Assembly (NCBI GenBank): GCA_020354555.1 | Contig: CP070648.1 | Coordinates: 1,534,603-1,572,654 of the forward strand | Reading direction: 5' to 3' | DNA length: 38,052 bases | DNA from: Armatimonadota bacterium | GTDB taxonomy: Bacteria; Armatimonadota; Hebobacteria; GCA-020354555; CP070648 | Shown: positions 8,968-17,475 of the stretch, one piece after another | How positions within the stretch are numbered: the first letter of the stretch is position 1 | Layout of the letters: each line of letters begins with the position of its first letter | Position numbers and translations under genes: made by a program | Notes under the pieces: model-generated | What the model was told of the DNA's origin: nothing | Seen by the model: only the letters and a program-made list of their open reading frames with translations | Databases searched by the model: none

Positions 8968-10446
8968 ATGGCCAACGTGCCTGAGCTTCGAGTCGAGAGA
9001 ATCAACTCCGCGCCCGTGCGCGCGGACGGCGATTTCGTCCTCTACTGGATGATCGCGTCCCGGCGCACGACATGCAACTTCGCGCTGCAGCGCGCCGTTG
9101 AATGGGCGAAAGAACTCGGCAAACCGCTTGTCGTTCTCGAGGCGCTGCGGGTCGGCTACAGATGGGCGAGCGACCGGCTCCACCGCTTCGTCCTCGACGG
9201 CATGTCCGACAACGCGCGGCGGTTCGAGAATCGCAGTGTGCTTTACCATCCCTACGCCGAGCCTGAGCCGGACGCGGGCAAGGGGCTGCTCGCGGCCTTG
9301 GCCGGTCGCGCCTGCGTCGTTGTAACCGACGATTTCCCGTGCTTCTTCCTTCCCCGCATGGTCGGGACGGCCGCCGGGCGACTGCTCGTCCGCGCGGAGC
9401 AAGTGGATTCGAACGGTCTGCTGCCGCTGCGCGCGGCGGACCGGGTCTTTACGACTGCGTATTCCTTCCGCCGGTTCCTCCACAAACACATCGCGCCGCA
9501 TCTCTCCGCGTTCCCGGCTGCCGATCCCCTCGCCGGAGTCAAGCTCCCGCGCCTCCGCGCTCTACCAGGGGACATCACGCGGCGCTGGCCAAAGGCCTCG
9601 CCTCAACTGCTCCGCGGTGACGCAACAGCTCTCGCGGCACTGCCGGTTGATCATGCGGTGGGCGTCACTGAGACAAGAGGTGGCTCCGCCGCGGCCGCGA
9701 TCACGCTCAAGCGCTTCGTGCGACAACGGCTCCCGGACTACGCGGACGCGCGCAACGAGCCGGAGCGGGAGGTCACCAGCGACCTGTCGCCATACCTGCA
9801 CTTCGGGCACATCTCGGCACATGAGGTCTTCGCGGCGGTGACGAAATGCGAGGGCTGGTCCCTCGACGACGTGGCGCCCAAGGCGACCGGAAGTCGCTCG
9901 GGCTGGTGGGGCATGAGCGAACCTGCCGAGGCGTTCCTCGATCAACTGGTGACGTGGCGCGAGCTGGGCTTCAATATGTGCTTCATGCAAAACGATTACG
10001 ACCGCTACGAGTCACTTCCGGACTGGGCCAAGAGGACGCTCGCGAAGCACGCCGGGGATGCGCGGCCCTACGTTTATGCACAGGAGCAGCTCGAGACCGG
10101 CCGCACCCACGACCCGCTGTGGAACGCGGCGCAGATGCAACTCGTGCGCGAGGGTCGGCTGCACAACTACCTACGCATGCTGTGGGGGAAGAAGATACTG
10201 GAGTGGTCGCCCACGCCGCAGGACGCCCTCAGGACGATGATCGAGCTCAACAACAAGTACGCGCTCGACGGTCGCGACCCGAACTCCTACAGTGGGATCC
10301 TCTGGTGCTTGGGGCGCTACGACCGCGCGTGGGGTCCCGAGCGGCCGATCTTCGGCACCGTGCGCTACATGAGTTCGCAGAACACCGCGCGGAAGGTGAG
10401 GGTGAAGGAGTACATTCGGAAGTATGTGCCGGGGGCCGATTCGTGA
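8968..10446 (+). CDS. phrB: class II CPD photolyase
   Basis: The 492-residue product is a class II deoxyribodipyrimidine photolyase, which uses FADH- and light to split cyclobutane pyrimidine dimers. The N-terminal Rossmann part has VLYWMIASRRTTCNFALQRA and GKPLVVLEALRVGYRWAS. The C-terminal FAD-binding half has LSPYLHFGHISAHEV, ELGFNMCFMQNDYDRYESLP, YLRMLWGKKILEWS, NKYALDGRDPNSYSGI and GPERPIFGTVRYMSS, all typical of the class II group. Length fits the family. The ribosome site before ATG 8968 is weak. Its presence suggests exposure to sunlight. It is divergent from the epimerase-like gene and convergent with the HMA protein gene. Confidence 0.95.
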   Translation: MANVPELRVERINSAPVRADGDFVLYWMIASRRTTCNFALQRAVEWAKELGKPLVVLEALRVGYRWASDRLHRFVLDGMSDNARRFENRSVLYHPYAEPEPDAGKGLLAALAGRACVVVTDDFPCFFLPRMVGTAAGRLLVRAEQVDSNGLLPLRAADRVFTTAYSFRRFLHKHIAPHLSAFPAADPLAGVKLPRLRALPGDITRRWPKASPQLLRGDATALAALPVDHAVGVTETRGGSAAAAITLKRFVRQRLPDYADARNEPEREVTSDLSPYLHFGHISAHEVFAAVTKCEGWSLDDVAPKATGSRSGWWGMSEPAEAFLDQLVTWRELGFNMCFMQNDYDRYESLPDWAKRTLAKHAGDARPYVYAQEQLETGRTHDPLWNAAQMQLVREGRLHNYLRMLWGKKILEWSPTPQDALRTMIELNNKYALDGRDPNSYSGILWCLGRYDRAWGPERPIFGTVRYMSSQNTARKVRVKEYIRKYVPGADS

Positions 10447-10493
10447 GCCGCGCTCAATGGCGACCCACGAGCGTTCGGCCGAGTTCGCCGCGC

Positions 10494-10700
10494 CTACTTC
10501 GCCTCGTGGCCGAGTTCGCGAATGGTCTGGATGACCTGGACTTCGTTGACGAGGGCCGAGTCGAGGTCGACGCAGACCTCCTTCGCCTCGATGTCCACCT
10601 GAACGCCCATGATGCCGGGCAGGCGCCGCAGCGCAGTTGAGATGGTCCGGACGCAGGCTTCCCCCTTGATCGTCGGCACGTCAAATATCCTGGTGCTCAT
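10494..10700 (-). CDS. HMA-fold protein with only one of the two metal cysteines
   Basis: This 68-residue protein has the beta-alpha-beta-beta-alpha-beta pattern of heavy-metal-associated domains (CopZ/MerP-like): FDVPTIKGEACVRTISTAL, LPGIMGVQVDIEAKEVCVDL, VIQTIRELGHEAK. In the family the loop reads GMxCxxC. Here it reads IKGEAC, with Gly13 in place of the first Cys and only Cys16 kept; a third Cys43 sits in a strand. Metal binding by a single-domain chaperone is thus doubtful, unless dimers share cysteines. The ATG at 10700 is set by GGAGGTTGCGC directly upstream. No copper ATPase or CsoR regulator is nearby. Confidence 0.8.
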   Translation of the reverse strand: MSTRIFDVPTIKGEACVRTISTALRRLPGIMGVQVDIEAKEVCVDLDSALVNEVQVIQTIRELGHEAK

Positions 10701-10803
10701 GCGCAACCTCCACGACCGCGTGTAAGTTACCACGCCGACCGTGGGAGGTCAAGGGCTGCCAAGCGCGCCCGACATGCCGCTCGCGCACCACCCGCGAGCG
10801 TGA

Positions 10804-11820
10804 CTACAGCTTCTCCCCCGGCCAGCCCGCCATGATCCGTGCGCCGAGTTCGGGAAATGCCGTCGGGATCCGCTCCAGCGCCCCGCGCGCGGCCTCGAGG
10901 TGCCCGATTCCCGCCACGGTACAGTTGACGCCGGCGACGATGTTCGCCGCCGCGTTCGCCTTCGCCGGCTCGCGGCACTGGAAGTAGTTCCACAGGAAAC
11001 CTGCGGAGAACGAGTCGCCGCAGCCCGTGGTGTCCACGACTTGCTCGACCGCCAGCGCCGGATTGGCGACCCAGAAAATGCCGTCCGCGCGCCGATAGAC
11101 CAGCACCGACCCCAGCGGCCCGAGGGTGATGAGAACGATCGGCGCGCCGGCTTCGCCATGGCCTCCCGCGCGGCGCTTCGCCGAGCAGGCCTCGACGATC
11201 TCCGCGCCCGCCTGCACGAAATCCTGCTGCTCGCGCAGCTTGCGCCCGACCGTCATCTCGCACTCGAACTCATTCATCTGCGCCGCGTCCACGCGGCTCA
11301 GCCATTCCTGCCACCCCTCGAACGGTACCTGGGACTTCTTGCCCTCGGCGTCCCAGTGGGCGACTTTGCTGTGCACGTCGAGATGGAGGAAGCCGCGCGC
11401 ATTCTCCCGCAGCGCCGCGAACGTTTCGAGGTCGAGTTCGCTCCCGTTGATGAAGTTGACGAGCACGGCGTCGGAATCGAACGCCCCTGTCAACCGCTCC
11501 GTGGTCAGCGGGCGCATCGGGTGCAGTACCGTCTCGTCTCGCCACGTCGGGCTCGTGTACACCAGCTTCGCCGCGGTCAGCTTGCCGGGCACGCGCTGCA
11601 CGTCGTCCGTTGTGACGAGCGGATAGCGGGCGAGCAGTTCCACGACCTCGTCCCACCGATCCTCGGCGACGTTCGCGATCGGGCAGATGCTGGTGTCATC
11701 GCTGACGATGGACGACAACGCCGCCATGTTGTAGGTGATGCCGCCGAAGGATTCGCGGCGCGCGCCGTCGGCGGTGGTAATCTCGTCGTGAACGATGGCC
11801 CCGATGACCGATATCCTCAT
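10804..11820 (-). CDS. PfkB-family carbohydrate kinase
   Basis: The 338-residue product begins MRISVIGAIVHDEITTADG, followed by the substrate-cap motif ESFGGITYNMAAL. It ends with the PfkB signature VVDTTGCGDSFSAGFLWNY, which includes the GCGD anion hole and the catalytic Asp. Such enzymes phosphorylate sugars or nucleosides with ATP; the exact substrate is not clear. The ATG at 11820 is chosen for its GAGGAG ribosome site and family N terminus; the frame is open upstream to 11979 without similarity. It lies 76 bases downstream of the mannose-6-phosphate isomerase on the same strand. This suggests co-transcription for sugar phosphate metabolism. Confidence 0.9.
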   Translation of the reverse strand: MRISVIGAIVHDEITTADGARRESFGGITYNMAALSSIVSDDTSICPIANVAEDRWDEVVELLARYPLVTTDDVQRVPGKLTAAKLVYTSPTWRDETVLHPMRPLTTERLTGAFDSDAVLVNFINGSELDLETFAALRENARGFLHLDVHSKVAHWDAEGKKSQVPFEGWQEWLSRVDAAQMNEFECEMTVGRKLREQQDFVQAGAEIVEACSAKRRAGGHGEAGAPIVLITLGPLGSVLVYRRADGIFWVANPALAVEQVVDTTGCGDSFSAGFLWNYFQCREPAKANAAANIVAGVNCTVAGIGHLEAARGALERIPTAFPELGARIMAGWPGEKL

Positions 11821-11896
11821 GCCTCGATTCTCCTCGCGGCGTCCGATGCAGAGATGCCCATGATCGGTGATGCGAGCGGACCTGGGATCGCTTGCG

Positions 11897-13108
11897 TCAT
11901 TGCCCGCCGGCAAGTCGCGACGTGTGGCTCTTGCCGAGCATCGGGTCTTCGCACGTCCGGCCGCCGCCCGGCGTGGCAAGCGCAGGTGGCTCGGCGGTGA
12001 TCACCTGCAGGGGCACAGCGTGCTGTGCCCCTGCACTGCCGACTGCCCGGTATTTGTGCTCGCGCACGGAATTGGGGACGAAGAACGTATCCCCCGCGCG
12101 CAGGTCCATCGCGCCCCGCGCCCAGGTCAGCCTCCCGCGCCCGCCGATGACTGCGCCCGCGTAGAATCGCTCGTTGGCGCACTCCAGTTCACCGATCACG
12201 CGCAGCCGTCGCGCCGCGAAGAACGGCGTGTCATCGTATGAGATGAGTTGATCCACCGCCCCACTTGCGCCGACGGCGATCTCGCGCGGCGTGAGCCGCG
12301 CACGTCTCAGCGTCTCCTGCTCCGTGCGCCCGGTGAAGTCGAATACTTCCATCGCGCGATCCCACCCCAGCCCCATGTGGCAGATCTCCTCCGGAATCTC
12401 TACCTCCACCACCTTGCGCTCGGTGTGAATCACGAGATCCGACGGCTGCTGCACTTCTATCATGAACACGCCGCTGCCGATGGCATGGGGAGTCCTGCCG
12501 GTCACGAGGTAGGCGTCGCCCGGCTTCACGGCGATGCGGTTGAGGCACGCCACCTGACCATCGAGATCCTCCTCGTCAACCATGCGGCGGAAATCGGCGG
12601 GATCGACTCCGGGTCGGAAATCGAGCAGGATGTACGGCTCGGCTCCGTTGATGACGCGCGTGTTGACGATGATCCACGCTTCAGTCTTGCCGACGGGAGA
12701 ATCGAAGTAACGCTGCGCGAGTTCGTCGTCGGGATGCGCCTGGATGGGCAGGCGCACCGCCGAGCACAGGAATTTCGCCAGGACTCGCGTGGTCGCTCCG
12801 AAAGCCGCCAGGTGCGCTCCGCCCAGGATCTCCTCGGGGAACAGCTCGACCAGAAGCGAGAACGGGATTTCGGTGCCGCGGATGACGCTCAACCCCTCCA
12901 AGGGCGGCTGGCCGTCGCGCGGCGGGTTGTCCGCTCGCGTCATGGAGGCGACCCAGTCCTCGGGGTAGTACGAGTCCCGCGGGTCGGGCTGGCCGCGGAG
13001 TTCGCGGAACAGCTTGCCCCCCGTGTACACGCGCCATACCTCGTTGCGCTCGAACGCGATGGGGGCGCGCGCGAGCGCCGCGAGTTGGTCTAATCTGGGT
13101 GACGCCAT
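11897..13108 (-). CDS. manA: class I mannose-6-phosphate isomerase
   Basis: This 403-residue protein is a type I phosphomannose isomerase, which interconverts mannose 6-phosphate and fructose 6-phosphate with zinc. Visible features: NEVWRVYTGGKLFRELRG, LPIQAHPDDELAQRYFDSPV (metal Gln and His), GKTEAWIIV (metal Glu), PGDAYLVTGRTPHAIG (metal His), IEVQQPSDLVIHTE, and a C-terminal cupin with RAGDTFFVPNSVREHKYRA. The ATG at 13108 fits the family start; the open frame extends to 13309 without similarity. The last 45 or so residues (after EHKYRA) are encoded by a dispersed palindromic repeat and sequence beyond it, and look acquired. The gene is followed by a PfkB kinase and is divergent from the FNT-receiver fusion gene. 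Confidence 0.88.
   Translation of the reverse strand: MASPRLDQLAALARAPIAFERNEVWRVYTGGKLFRELRGQPDPRDSYYPEDWVASMTRADNPPRDGQPPLEGLSVIRGTEIPFSLLVELFPEEILGGAHLAAFGATTRVLAKFLCSAVRLPIQAHPDDELAQRYFDSPVGKTEAWIIVNTRVINGAEPYILLDFRPGVDPADFRRMVDEEDLDGQVACLNRIAVKPGDAYLVTGRTPHAIGSGVFMIEVQQPSDLVIHTERKVVEVEIPEEICHMGLGWDRAMEVFDFTGRTEQETLRRARLTPREIAVGASGAVDQLISYDDTPFFAARRLRVIGELECANERFYAGAVIGGRGRLTWARGAMDLRAGDTFFVPNSVREHKYRAVGSAGAQHAVPLQVITAEPPALATPGGGRTCEDPMLGKSHTSRLAGGQ
12006..12035. repeat. dispersed palindromic repeat, copy 2, inside manA frame
   Basis: The arms are TGCAGGGGCACAGC and GCTGTGCCCCTGCA, a perfect 14-bp inverted repeat around a central GT. It lies within the 3' part of the mannose-6-phosphate isomerase reading frame, where it is translated as AGAQHAVPLQ. 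The core matches copies at 2880 and 19282. Confidence 0.85.
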
Positions 13109-13338
13109 GTTTCCCACGCCTCCGGCATCAGGCTCGATTCGGCTGACGCCCAAACCTCTCCCCAACGTGATTTCCACGACGCAGGGCCGCGTACCTGTTG
13201 ACAGCGCAGGGACTGCGGCCGGCCGCTGGCCCGCGCGTGCGCGCGCCGCAGCCGCTGCGCTCGATCGCGGCGGGAAGGGAGAAGGATACAGGGCAGCGAA
13301 ATCTCGCATTTGTTTCCGACGTCGTGGAGGATCTCCAC

Positions 13339-14607
13339 ATGGCTGACGATCAGAAGCAAGGGTTGAGGATCGGCCTCGACGCCCTGATGCCTGCAGAAAT
13401 GGCGATCAAGGCCGAGAATATCGGCGTGCGCAAGGCCGAGTTGCCCTTCGACAAGCTTCTGCTGCTCGCCATCCTGGCCGGTGCATTCATCGGCCTCGGC
13501 GCGGAGTTCTGCACCGTAGTCGTCACCGGCACGTCTGACCATATCGGTTACGGGTTGACGAAGCTGGTCGGGGGCATCGTCTTCTGCCTCGGACTGATTC
13601 TGGTGGTGGTGGCGGGGGCGGAGTTGTTCGCCGGCAACGCCCTCATCATTATGGCCTACGCCAGCCGCAAGGTCGCGATCGCGCTCCTGCTGCGCAACTG
13701 GGGCATCGTCTACGTCGGCAATTTCGTCGGTGCTATTCTCACCGCGTATTTCCTGTTCCTGAGCAAGCAGTACACCTTCGACGGCGGCGCGGTCGGCGCT
13801 ACCGCGCTCGACATCGCCAACAGGAAATGCGGGCTGGACTTCTGGCCCGCGCTGTTCTTGGGGGCGTACGGCAATGCTTTGGTGTGTCTCGCGATGTGGC
13901 TGTGCTTCAGCTCGCGCACGATGACCGACCGCATCCTGGCCATCGTCTTCCCGATTACCGCGTTCGTTGCCTCCGGCTTCGAGCACTGCGTCGCCAACAT
14001 GTATCTCATCCCGATGGGGTTGTTCGTCAAGTCCGACGCCGTCGCTGCCGCACTCGCCAGGTCCGTCGCCGATCTGACGTGGGCCAACTTCCTCGTGCGC
14101 AATCTGATCCCGGTCACTATCGGCAACATCATCGGCGGCGGGGTGATGGCGGGGGCGATCTACTGGTGGGTCTACCTGCGCCCGTCGGTGAAGGTGGCCG
14201 CACCCGCAGTCACGCCGAAAGCGACCACCGAAGGCTTGCCCCTCGGCGCGCGCAGCGTCGTCGTGATTGACGACGATCCGGACTTCTGCAATGTGGTCTC
14301 GGCGCAGCTCGAACAGCAGGGCTACGATGTTCGCTGTGCGCTCTCGGCGCAGGAGGGCCGCCGCGCGATCCGCGCCCACCGACCGGATCTGGTGCTGCTC
14401 GACATCCGGATGGAGACGCAGTCCGCCGGCCTTGAGCTGGCCCACGATCTGCGCGAGGAAACGGACACGCGCGACCTGCCCATCGTCCTCGTCAGCGGCT
14501 TCGAGCCGCCGCCCGAGCACGGCGCCGACCGCTTCCTCAAGAAGCCGGTGCGCTTCTCGCTCCTGAGCAAGACCATTGATGAGGTGATGAAGGAGCGCGC
14601 CGAGTAG
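13339..14607 (+). CDS. formate/nitrite-family channel fused to a response-regulator receiver domain
   Basis: The first 285 residues or so are a complete FNT channel. After a soluble start (IGLDALMPAEMAIKAENIG) come six membrane segments, the first family signature as VVAGAELFAGN (90-100), the second as GAYGNALVCLA (175-185), and the pore histidine His216 in ASGFEHCVANMYLIP. FNT proteins conduct formate, nitrite, hydrosulfide or lactate. After a short linker (286-305) there is a full receiver domain: acidic DDD 311-313, phospho-acceptor Asp355 in LLDIRM, Ser386 in LVSGFE, and Lys402 before Pro. All catalytic positions are present, so phosphorylation is plausible. There is no DNA-binding output domain, so the channel itself may be the output. 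The ATG is set by GGAGGATCTCCAC. No histidine kinase is nearby. It is divergent from manA. Confidence 0.93.
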   Translation: MADDQKQGLRIGLDALMPAEMAIKAENIGVRKAELPFDKLLLLAILAGAFIGLGAEFCTVVVTGTSDHIGYGLTKLVGGIVFCLGLILVVVAGAELFAGNALIIMAYASRKVAIALLLRNWGIVYVGNFVGAILTAYFLFLSKQYTFDGGAVGATALDIANRKCGLDFWPALFLGAYGNALVCLAMWLCFSSRTMTDRILAIVFPITAFVASGFEHCVANMYLIPMGLFVKSDAVAAALARSVADLTWANFLVRNLIPVTIGNIIGGGVMAGAIYWWVYLRPSVKVAAPAVTPKATTEGLPLGARSVVVIDDDPDFCNVVSAQLEQQGYDVRCALSAQEGRRAIRAHRPDLVLLDIRMETQSAGLELAHDLREETDTRDLPIVLVSGFEPPPEHGADRFLKKPVRFSLLSKTIDEVMKERAE

Positions 14608-14752
14608 CGGCAGGCGGCAGGCCGCCCGCGCGGCAAGTCGAGTCACTGGTCCGCCGATCGCCTCCTGCTGGGGCAGGTGCGTTTCTTCACGCCTCGAAAT
14701 ACTCCCCCAGCGCCTTGGGGCGCGCAAGCGACCACTCACGGAGGCTGGACCG

Positions 14753-16045
14753 ATGAAACGCGCACCGGTGATCCTCGTTGTCGTGCTCTCCCTTGGTCTG
14801 GTTGCCCCCTGCGCATGCGCGCAGGACGTTGACCTCAGCGACGCCTGGGCGAAGGATAAGGAGGGCGTGAAGTTCCTCCACCTCGCCGGCACCCCGTACG
14901 AAATGGGCGTCCAGCAGGGGACTATCCTGCGCGACGAAATCCGCGAGATGATGTCCTCGCTCTGGTTCGGGCCGATCAAGCTGCTCATTGGGGACAAGAT
15001 GCCCCTCGCCCGCGACCTGGTGAGCCGCATCGCAGCGATGTGCCCGGACTACCTGCTCGAGGAAATGCGGGGCATTGCCGACGGCGCCGGCGTCCCGCAA
15101 GAGGATGTCATCGTCGCCACTCTCATCGCCGACCAGGTGGAGCACCTCGCGCACACCGGGCGGCTGGGCGACGAGACCGCCGCCGCGCCGACGCTGCTCG
15201 GTGCGCCGCTCGGGTGCTCCAACTTCGCCTGCTTCGGCCGCGCGACGAAAACGGGCGAACTCTACCACGGCGTCAACTTCGACTGGAAGAAGGAACTCGG
15301 CCTGCAGAAGCACTACGTCGTCATCGCGCGCGCGCCGGACCGCGGTGCGCCATTTGTCACCATCGGCTGGGCGGGAACGCTCTACACCACCGCGACGATG
15401 AACGCACACAGGATCTCCACCGGCTTCGTCGGCTTCAGCACCGTCAACACGCCGGACTGCGGCTTCCCCATGGGCCTTGTGCACCGCCGCATCGCCCAGG
15501 AGGCGAAGACTCTCGATGACGCCATCGGCATCATCATCTCCGTGCCGCGCACGCCGTACGGAGGCATCAACTACGTGGTCGCCGATGGCAAGGTGCCTGA
15601 CGCCGTCGCGGTGGAGACCGACGCCAAGCACGCCTCGGTGTGGAGCGCCAACGACCCGCGTGAGAACGACGTCTTCTACGCCATCCCCGTCATGGATACG
15701 GTCGTGCGCAGCGACGAAGCGATGGACGCACGGGTACGGGATGCCCAGACGTGCACTAAGGGCGACCCGACCAAGCCCGGCCTCGAGGCGCCGTGGGGCC
15801 ACGAGTCCTACGAGCACCGCTACAAAGGGCTGGCGGTTGGGATTCTGCACGACTTCGGCCGCGTGGATGACGGCGTGGCGCTCCGGCTCGTCCGCGAGGC
15901 GGCGATGGCGGGCGTCAACATGCACAGCGTACTGTGGTGCCCGACTCGGCTCGAATTCCACCTCGCAGTGGCCCGAGGCCAAGTGGATGCCGCGAAAGGC
16001 ACGTACGTGCATTTCACGTGGGATGAGCTCTTCCCCGGAAAGTGA
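14753..16045 (+). CDS. secreted C45-family (acyltransferase-like) Ntn hydrolase
   Basis: The 430-residue product has a signal peptide (MKRAPVILVVVLSLGLVAPC, cleaved near ACAQ). It belongs to the peptidase C45/acyl-CoA:6-aminopenicillanate acyltransferase-like family of N-terminal-nucleophile hydrolases. Evidence: FLHLAGTPYEMGVQQG near residues 41-56, a self-cleavage site LLGAPLGCSNFACFGR with Gly154-Cys155, and LYHGVNFDWKKE. In this family autoproteolysis before the Cys frees it as the nucleophile for amide hydrolysis or acyl transfer. Substrate is unknown. GGAGGCTGGACCG precedes the ATG. The next gene starts nine bases after the stop, so the two are probably co-expressed exported enzymes. 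Confidence 0.88.
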   Translation: MKRAPVILVVVLSLGLVAPCACAQDVDLSDAWAKDKEGVKFLHLAGTPYEMGVQQGTILRDEIREMMSSLWFGPIKLLIGDKMPLARDLVSRIAAMCPDYLLEEMRGIADGAGVPQEDVIVATLIADQVEHLAHTGRLGDETAAAPTLLGAPLGCSNFACFGRATKTGELYHGVNFDWKKELGLQKHYVVIARAPDRGAPFVTIGWAGTLYTTATMNAHRISTGFVGFSTVNTPDCGFPMGLVHRRIAQEAKTLDDAIGIIISVPRTPYGGINYVVADGKVPDAVAVETDAKHASVWSANDPRENDVFYAIPVMDTVVRSDEAMDARVRDAQTCTKGDPTKPGLEAPWGHESYEHRYKGLAVGILHDFGRVDDGVALRLVREAAMAGVNMHSVLWCPTRLEFHLAVARGQVDAAKGTYVHFTWDELFPGK

Positions 16046-16053
16046 GGTGTCTC

Positions 16054-17475
16054 ATGAGCGTACGGCTTGTATTGTCCATCATCGTCCTCGGCCTCACCGG
16101 CACGGCCTGGTGCCTGGACGATTCGCGCTTGCCGTCGCAGGAGACGATGATGCACTGGGTGCGGGAGCTGTGCCGCACCGAGCATCGTCGCCCGGGGACG
16201 CCCGAAGGACACCGCGCAGAGCGCTTTGTGGCGGATGAGTTTCACCGCCTCGGGTTACAGGACGTCCGCGTCGAACCCGTGCCGATTGAGGTTTGGAAGC
16301 CGCATTCCTGGAGCCTCACCGTCGCCGTCGGCTGCCGCGAGCATGAGGTCCCTTGCTTCTATCTCCCGTATGCGGCCTTCACCCCGCCGCAGGGCATCGA
16401 ACGGCGGCTCGTCTACCTCGGCGAAGGCCGTCCCGAGGACATCTCCGCAGCCGACCTCGCGGGCGAGATCGCCGTCCTCGATATGCGGTTCCAGCGGATG
16501 CCCTACGAGGCATTGACATCGAAGGCGCATCACGTCGAGGACCCGAACGGCACCATTGCGCCGGGCGACTGGCAATGGGCCGCCTGGTGGCGGCCCAACT
16601 GGTCGGCGTACGGTCTGGCGCACGAGGCCGGCGCGGCTGCCGTGGTGTGGATCCTCGCCGACCAAGATACCAACGTCAACACCCACTACGGGCCGTACGA
16701 CGGTGTGATGAAGCCCCTGCCGGGCCTCTACGTCGGCAAGTATGACGGTGTGAAACTGCGCGAGCTGTGTGCCGCCGGCGCCTCCGCGCGATTCGTTCTC
16801 GACGGCCGCTGCGAGCCGGGCTCGATGGCGAACATCATCGGACGCCTGCCCGGGCCGGGCGAGAAGAGCATCGCGATAACCTCCCACCACGACAGCCCGT
16901 TTCGCGGCGCCACCGAAGACGGCACCGGCATGGCGTCACTGCTCGCGCTGGCGCGCTACTATGCGCCGCTCCCGGAGGACCAGCGTCCCGCGCCCCTCAT
17001 CTTCGTCGCCACCGCCGGGCATTTCTACGGCGGCGCCGGCATGGACGCGTTCGTCATGGATCAGAGCGCGGACGAGTTGCGGCAGATCGCCCTTGGCGTC
17101 ACCGTCGAGCACGTCGGCGCGCGGGAGTTTGTCGAGAGGAACCGTGAGTGGGCCCCGACGGGCAGACTCCAGGCGCGCGGATTGTTCGTGTGGCCGCAGG
17201 TGGCGGAAGCAGCCGTAGCCGCGGTCAAGGCCGAGCGACTGGAGCGCGCGATTGTGACGCCGGCTGATGCGTTTGACCTCCCGCCGCCGGGCGAGGCGTC
17301 GGGGTTCCACGTCGCAGGCATCCCGTGCGTGCAGTACATCACCGGGCCGACCTATCTGCTCGTCAGCGACGATACGCTCGACAAGGTCGAGCCGTCGGCG
17401 CTGCTCCCCGTGGTGCGCACCATGATCCGCCTCATAGACGCTGCGGCACAGCAGGACTGGCCCGACCGGGGATAG
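16054..17475 (+). CDS. secreted M28-like PA-domain protein with altered active site
   Basis: The 473-residue product has a signal peptide (SVRLVLSIIVLGLTGTAWC), a protease-associated-type middle region (RLVYLGEGRPEDISAADLAG to AGAAAVVWILADQ) and a C-terminal M28 aminopeptidase fold. The M28 His-x-Asp is present (ITSHHDS, 278-280). The bridging Asp is Glu288 (ATEDGTG). The usual Glu-Glu catalytic/zinc pair is replaced by His323-Phe324 in FVATAGHFYGGAG. Further possible ligands are Glu352 (TVEHVG) and His419 (GFHVAGIP). It may be an inactive or reprogrammed peptidase. The ATG at 16054 has AGGTG upstream; a GTG at 16042 would overlap the previous stop. Confidence 0.82.
   Translation: MSVRLVLSIIVLGLTGTAWCLDDSRLPSQETMMHWVRELCRTEHRRPGTPEGHRAERFVADEFHRLGLQDVRVEPVPIEVWKPHSWSLTVAVGCREHEVPCFYLPYAAFTPPQGIERRLVYLGEGRPEDISAADLAGEIAVLDMRFQRMPYEALTSKAHHVEDPNGTIAPGDWQWAAWWRPNWSAYGLAHEAGAAAVVWILADQDTNVNTHYGPYDGVMKPLPGLYVGKYDGVKLRELCAAGASARFVLDGRCEPGSMANIIGRLPGPGEKSIAITSHHDSPFRGATEDGTGMASLLALARYYAPLPEDQRPAPLIFVATAGHFYGGAGMDAFVMDQSADELRQIALGVTVEHVGAREFVERNREWAPTGRLQARGLFVWPQVAEAAVAAVKAERLERAIVTPADAFDLPPPGEASGFHVAGIPCVQYITGPTYLLVSDDTLDKVEPSALLPVVRTMIRLIDAAAQQDWPDRG

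Noticed and set aside
13198-13203. TTGACA in the manA/FNT divergent region
   Set aside because: No -10-like hexamer lies at the right distance, so one box alone is not evidence of a promoter.
14612-14630. GGCGGC/GCCGCC short inverted repeat after the FNT-receiver gene
   Set aside because: The loop is only two bases and GC-rich sequence yields such repeats by chance.
13090-15030. 646-codon minus-strand open frame across the FNT-receiver gene
   Set aside because: A shadow of the plus-strand codon pattern; it contains no recognisable domain and spans two unrelated genes.
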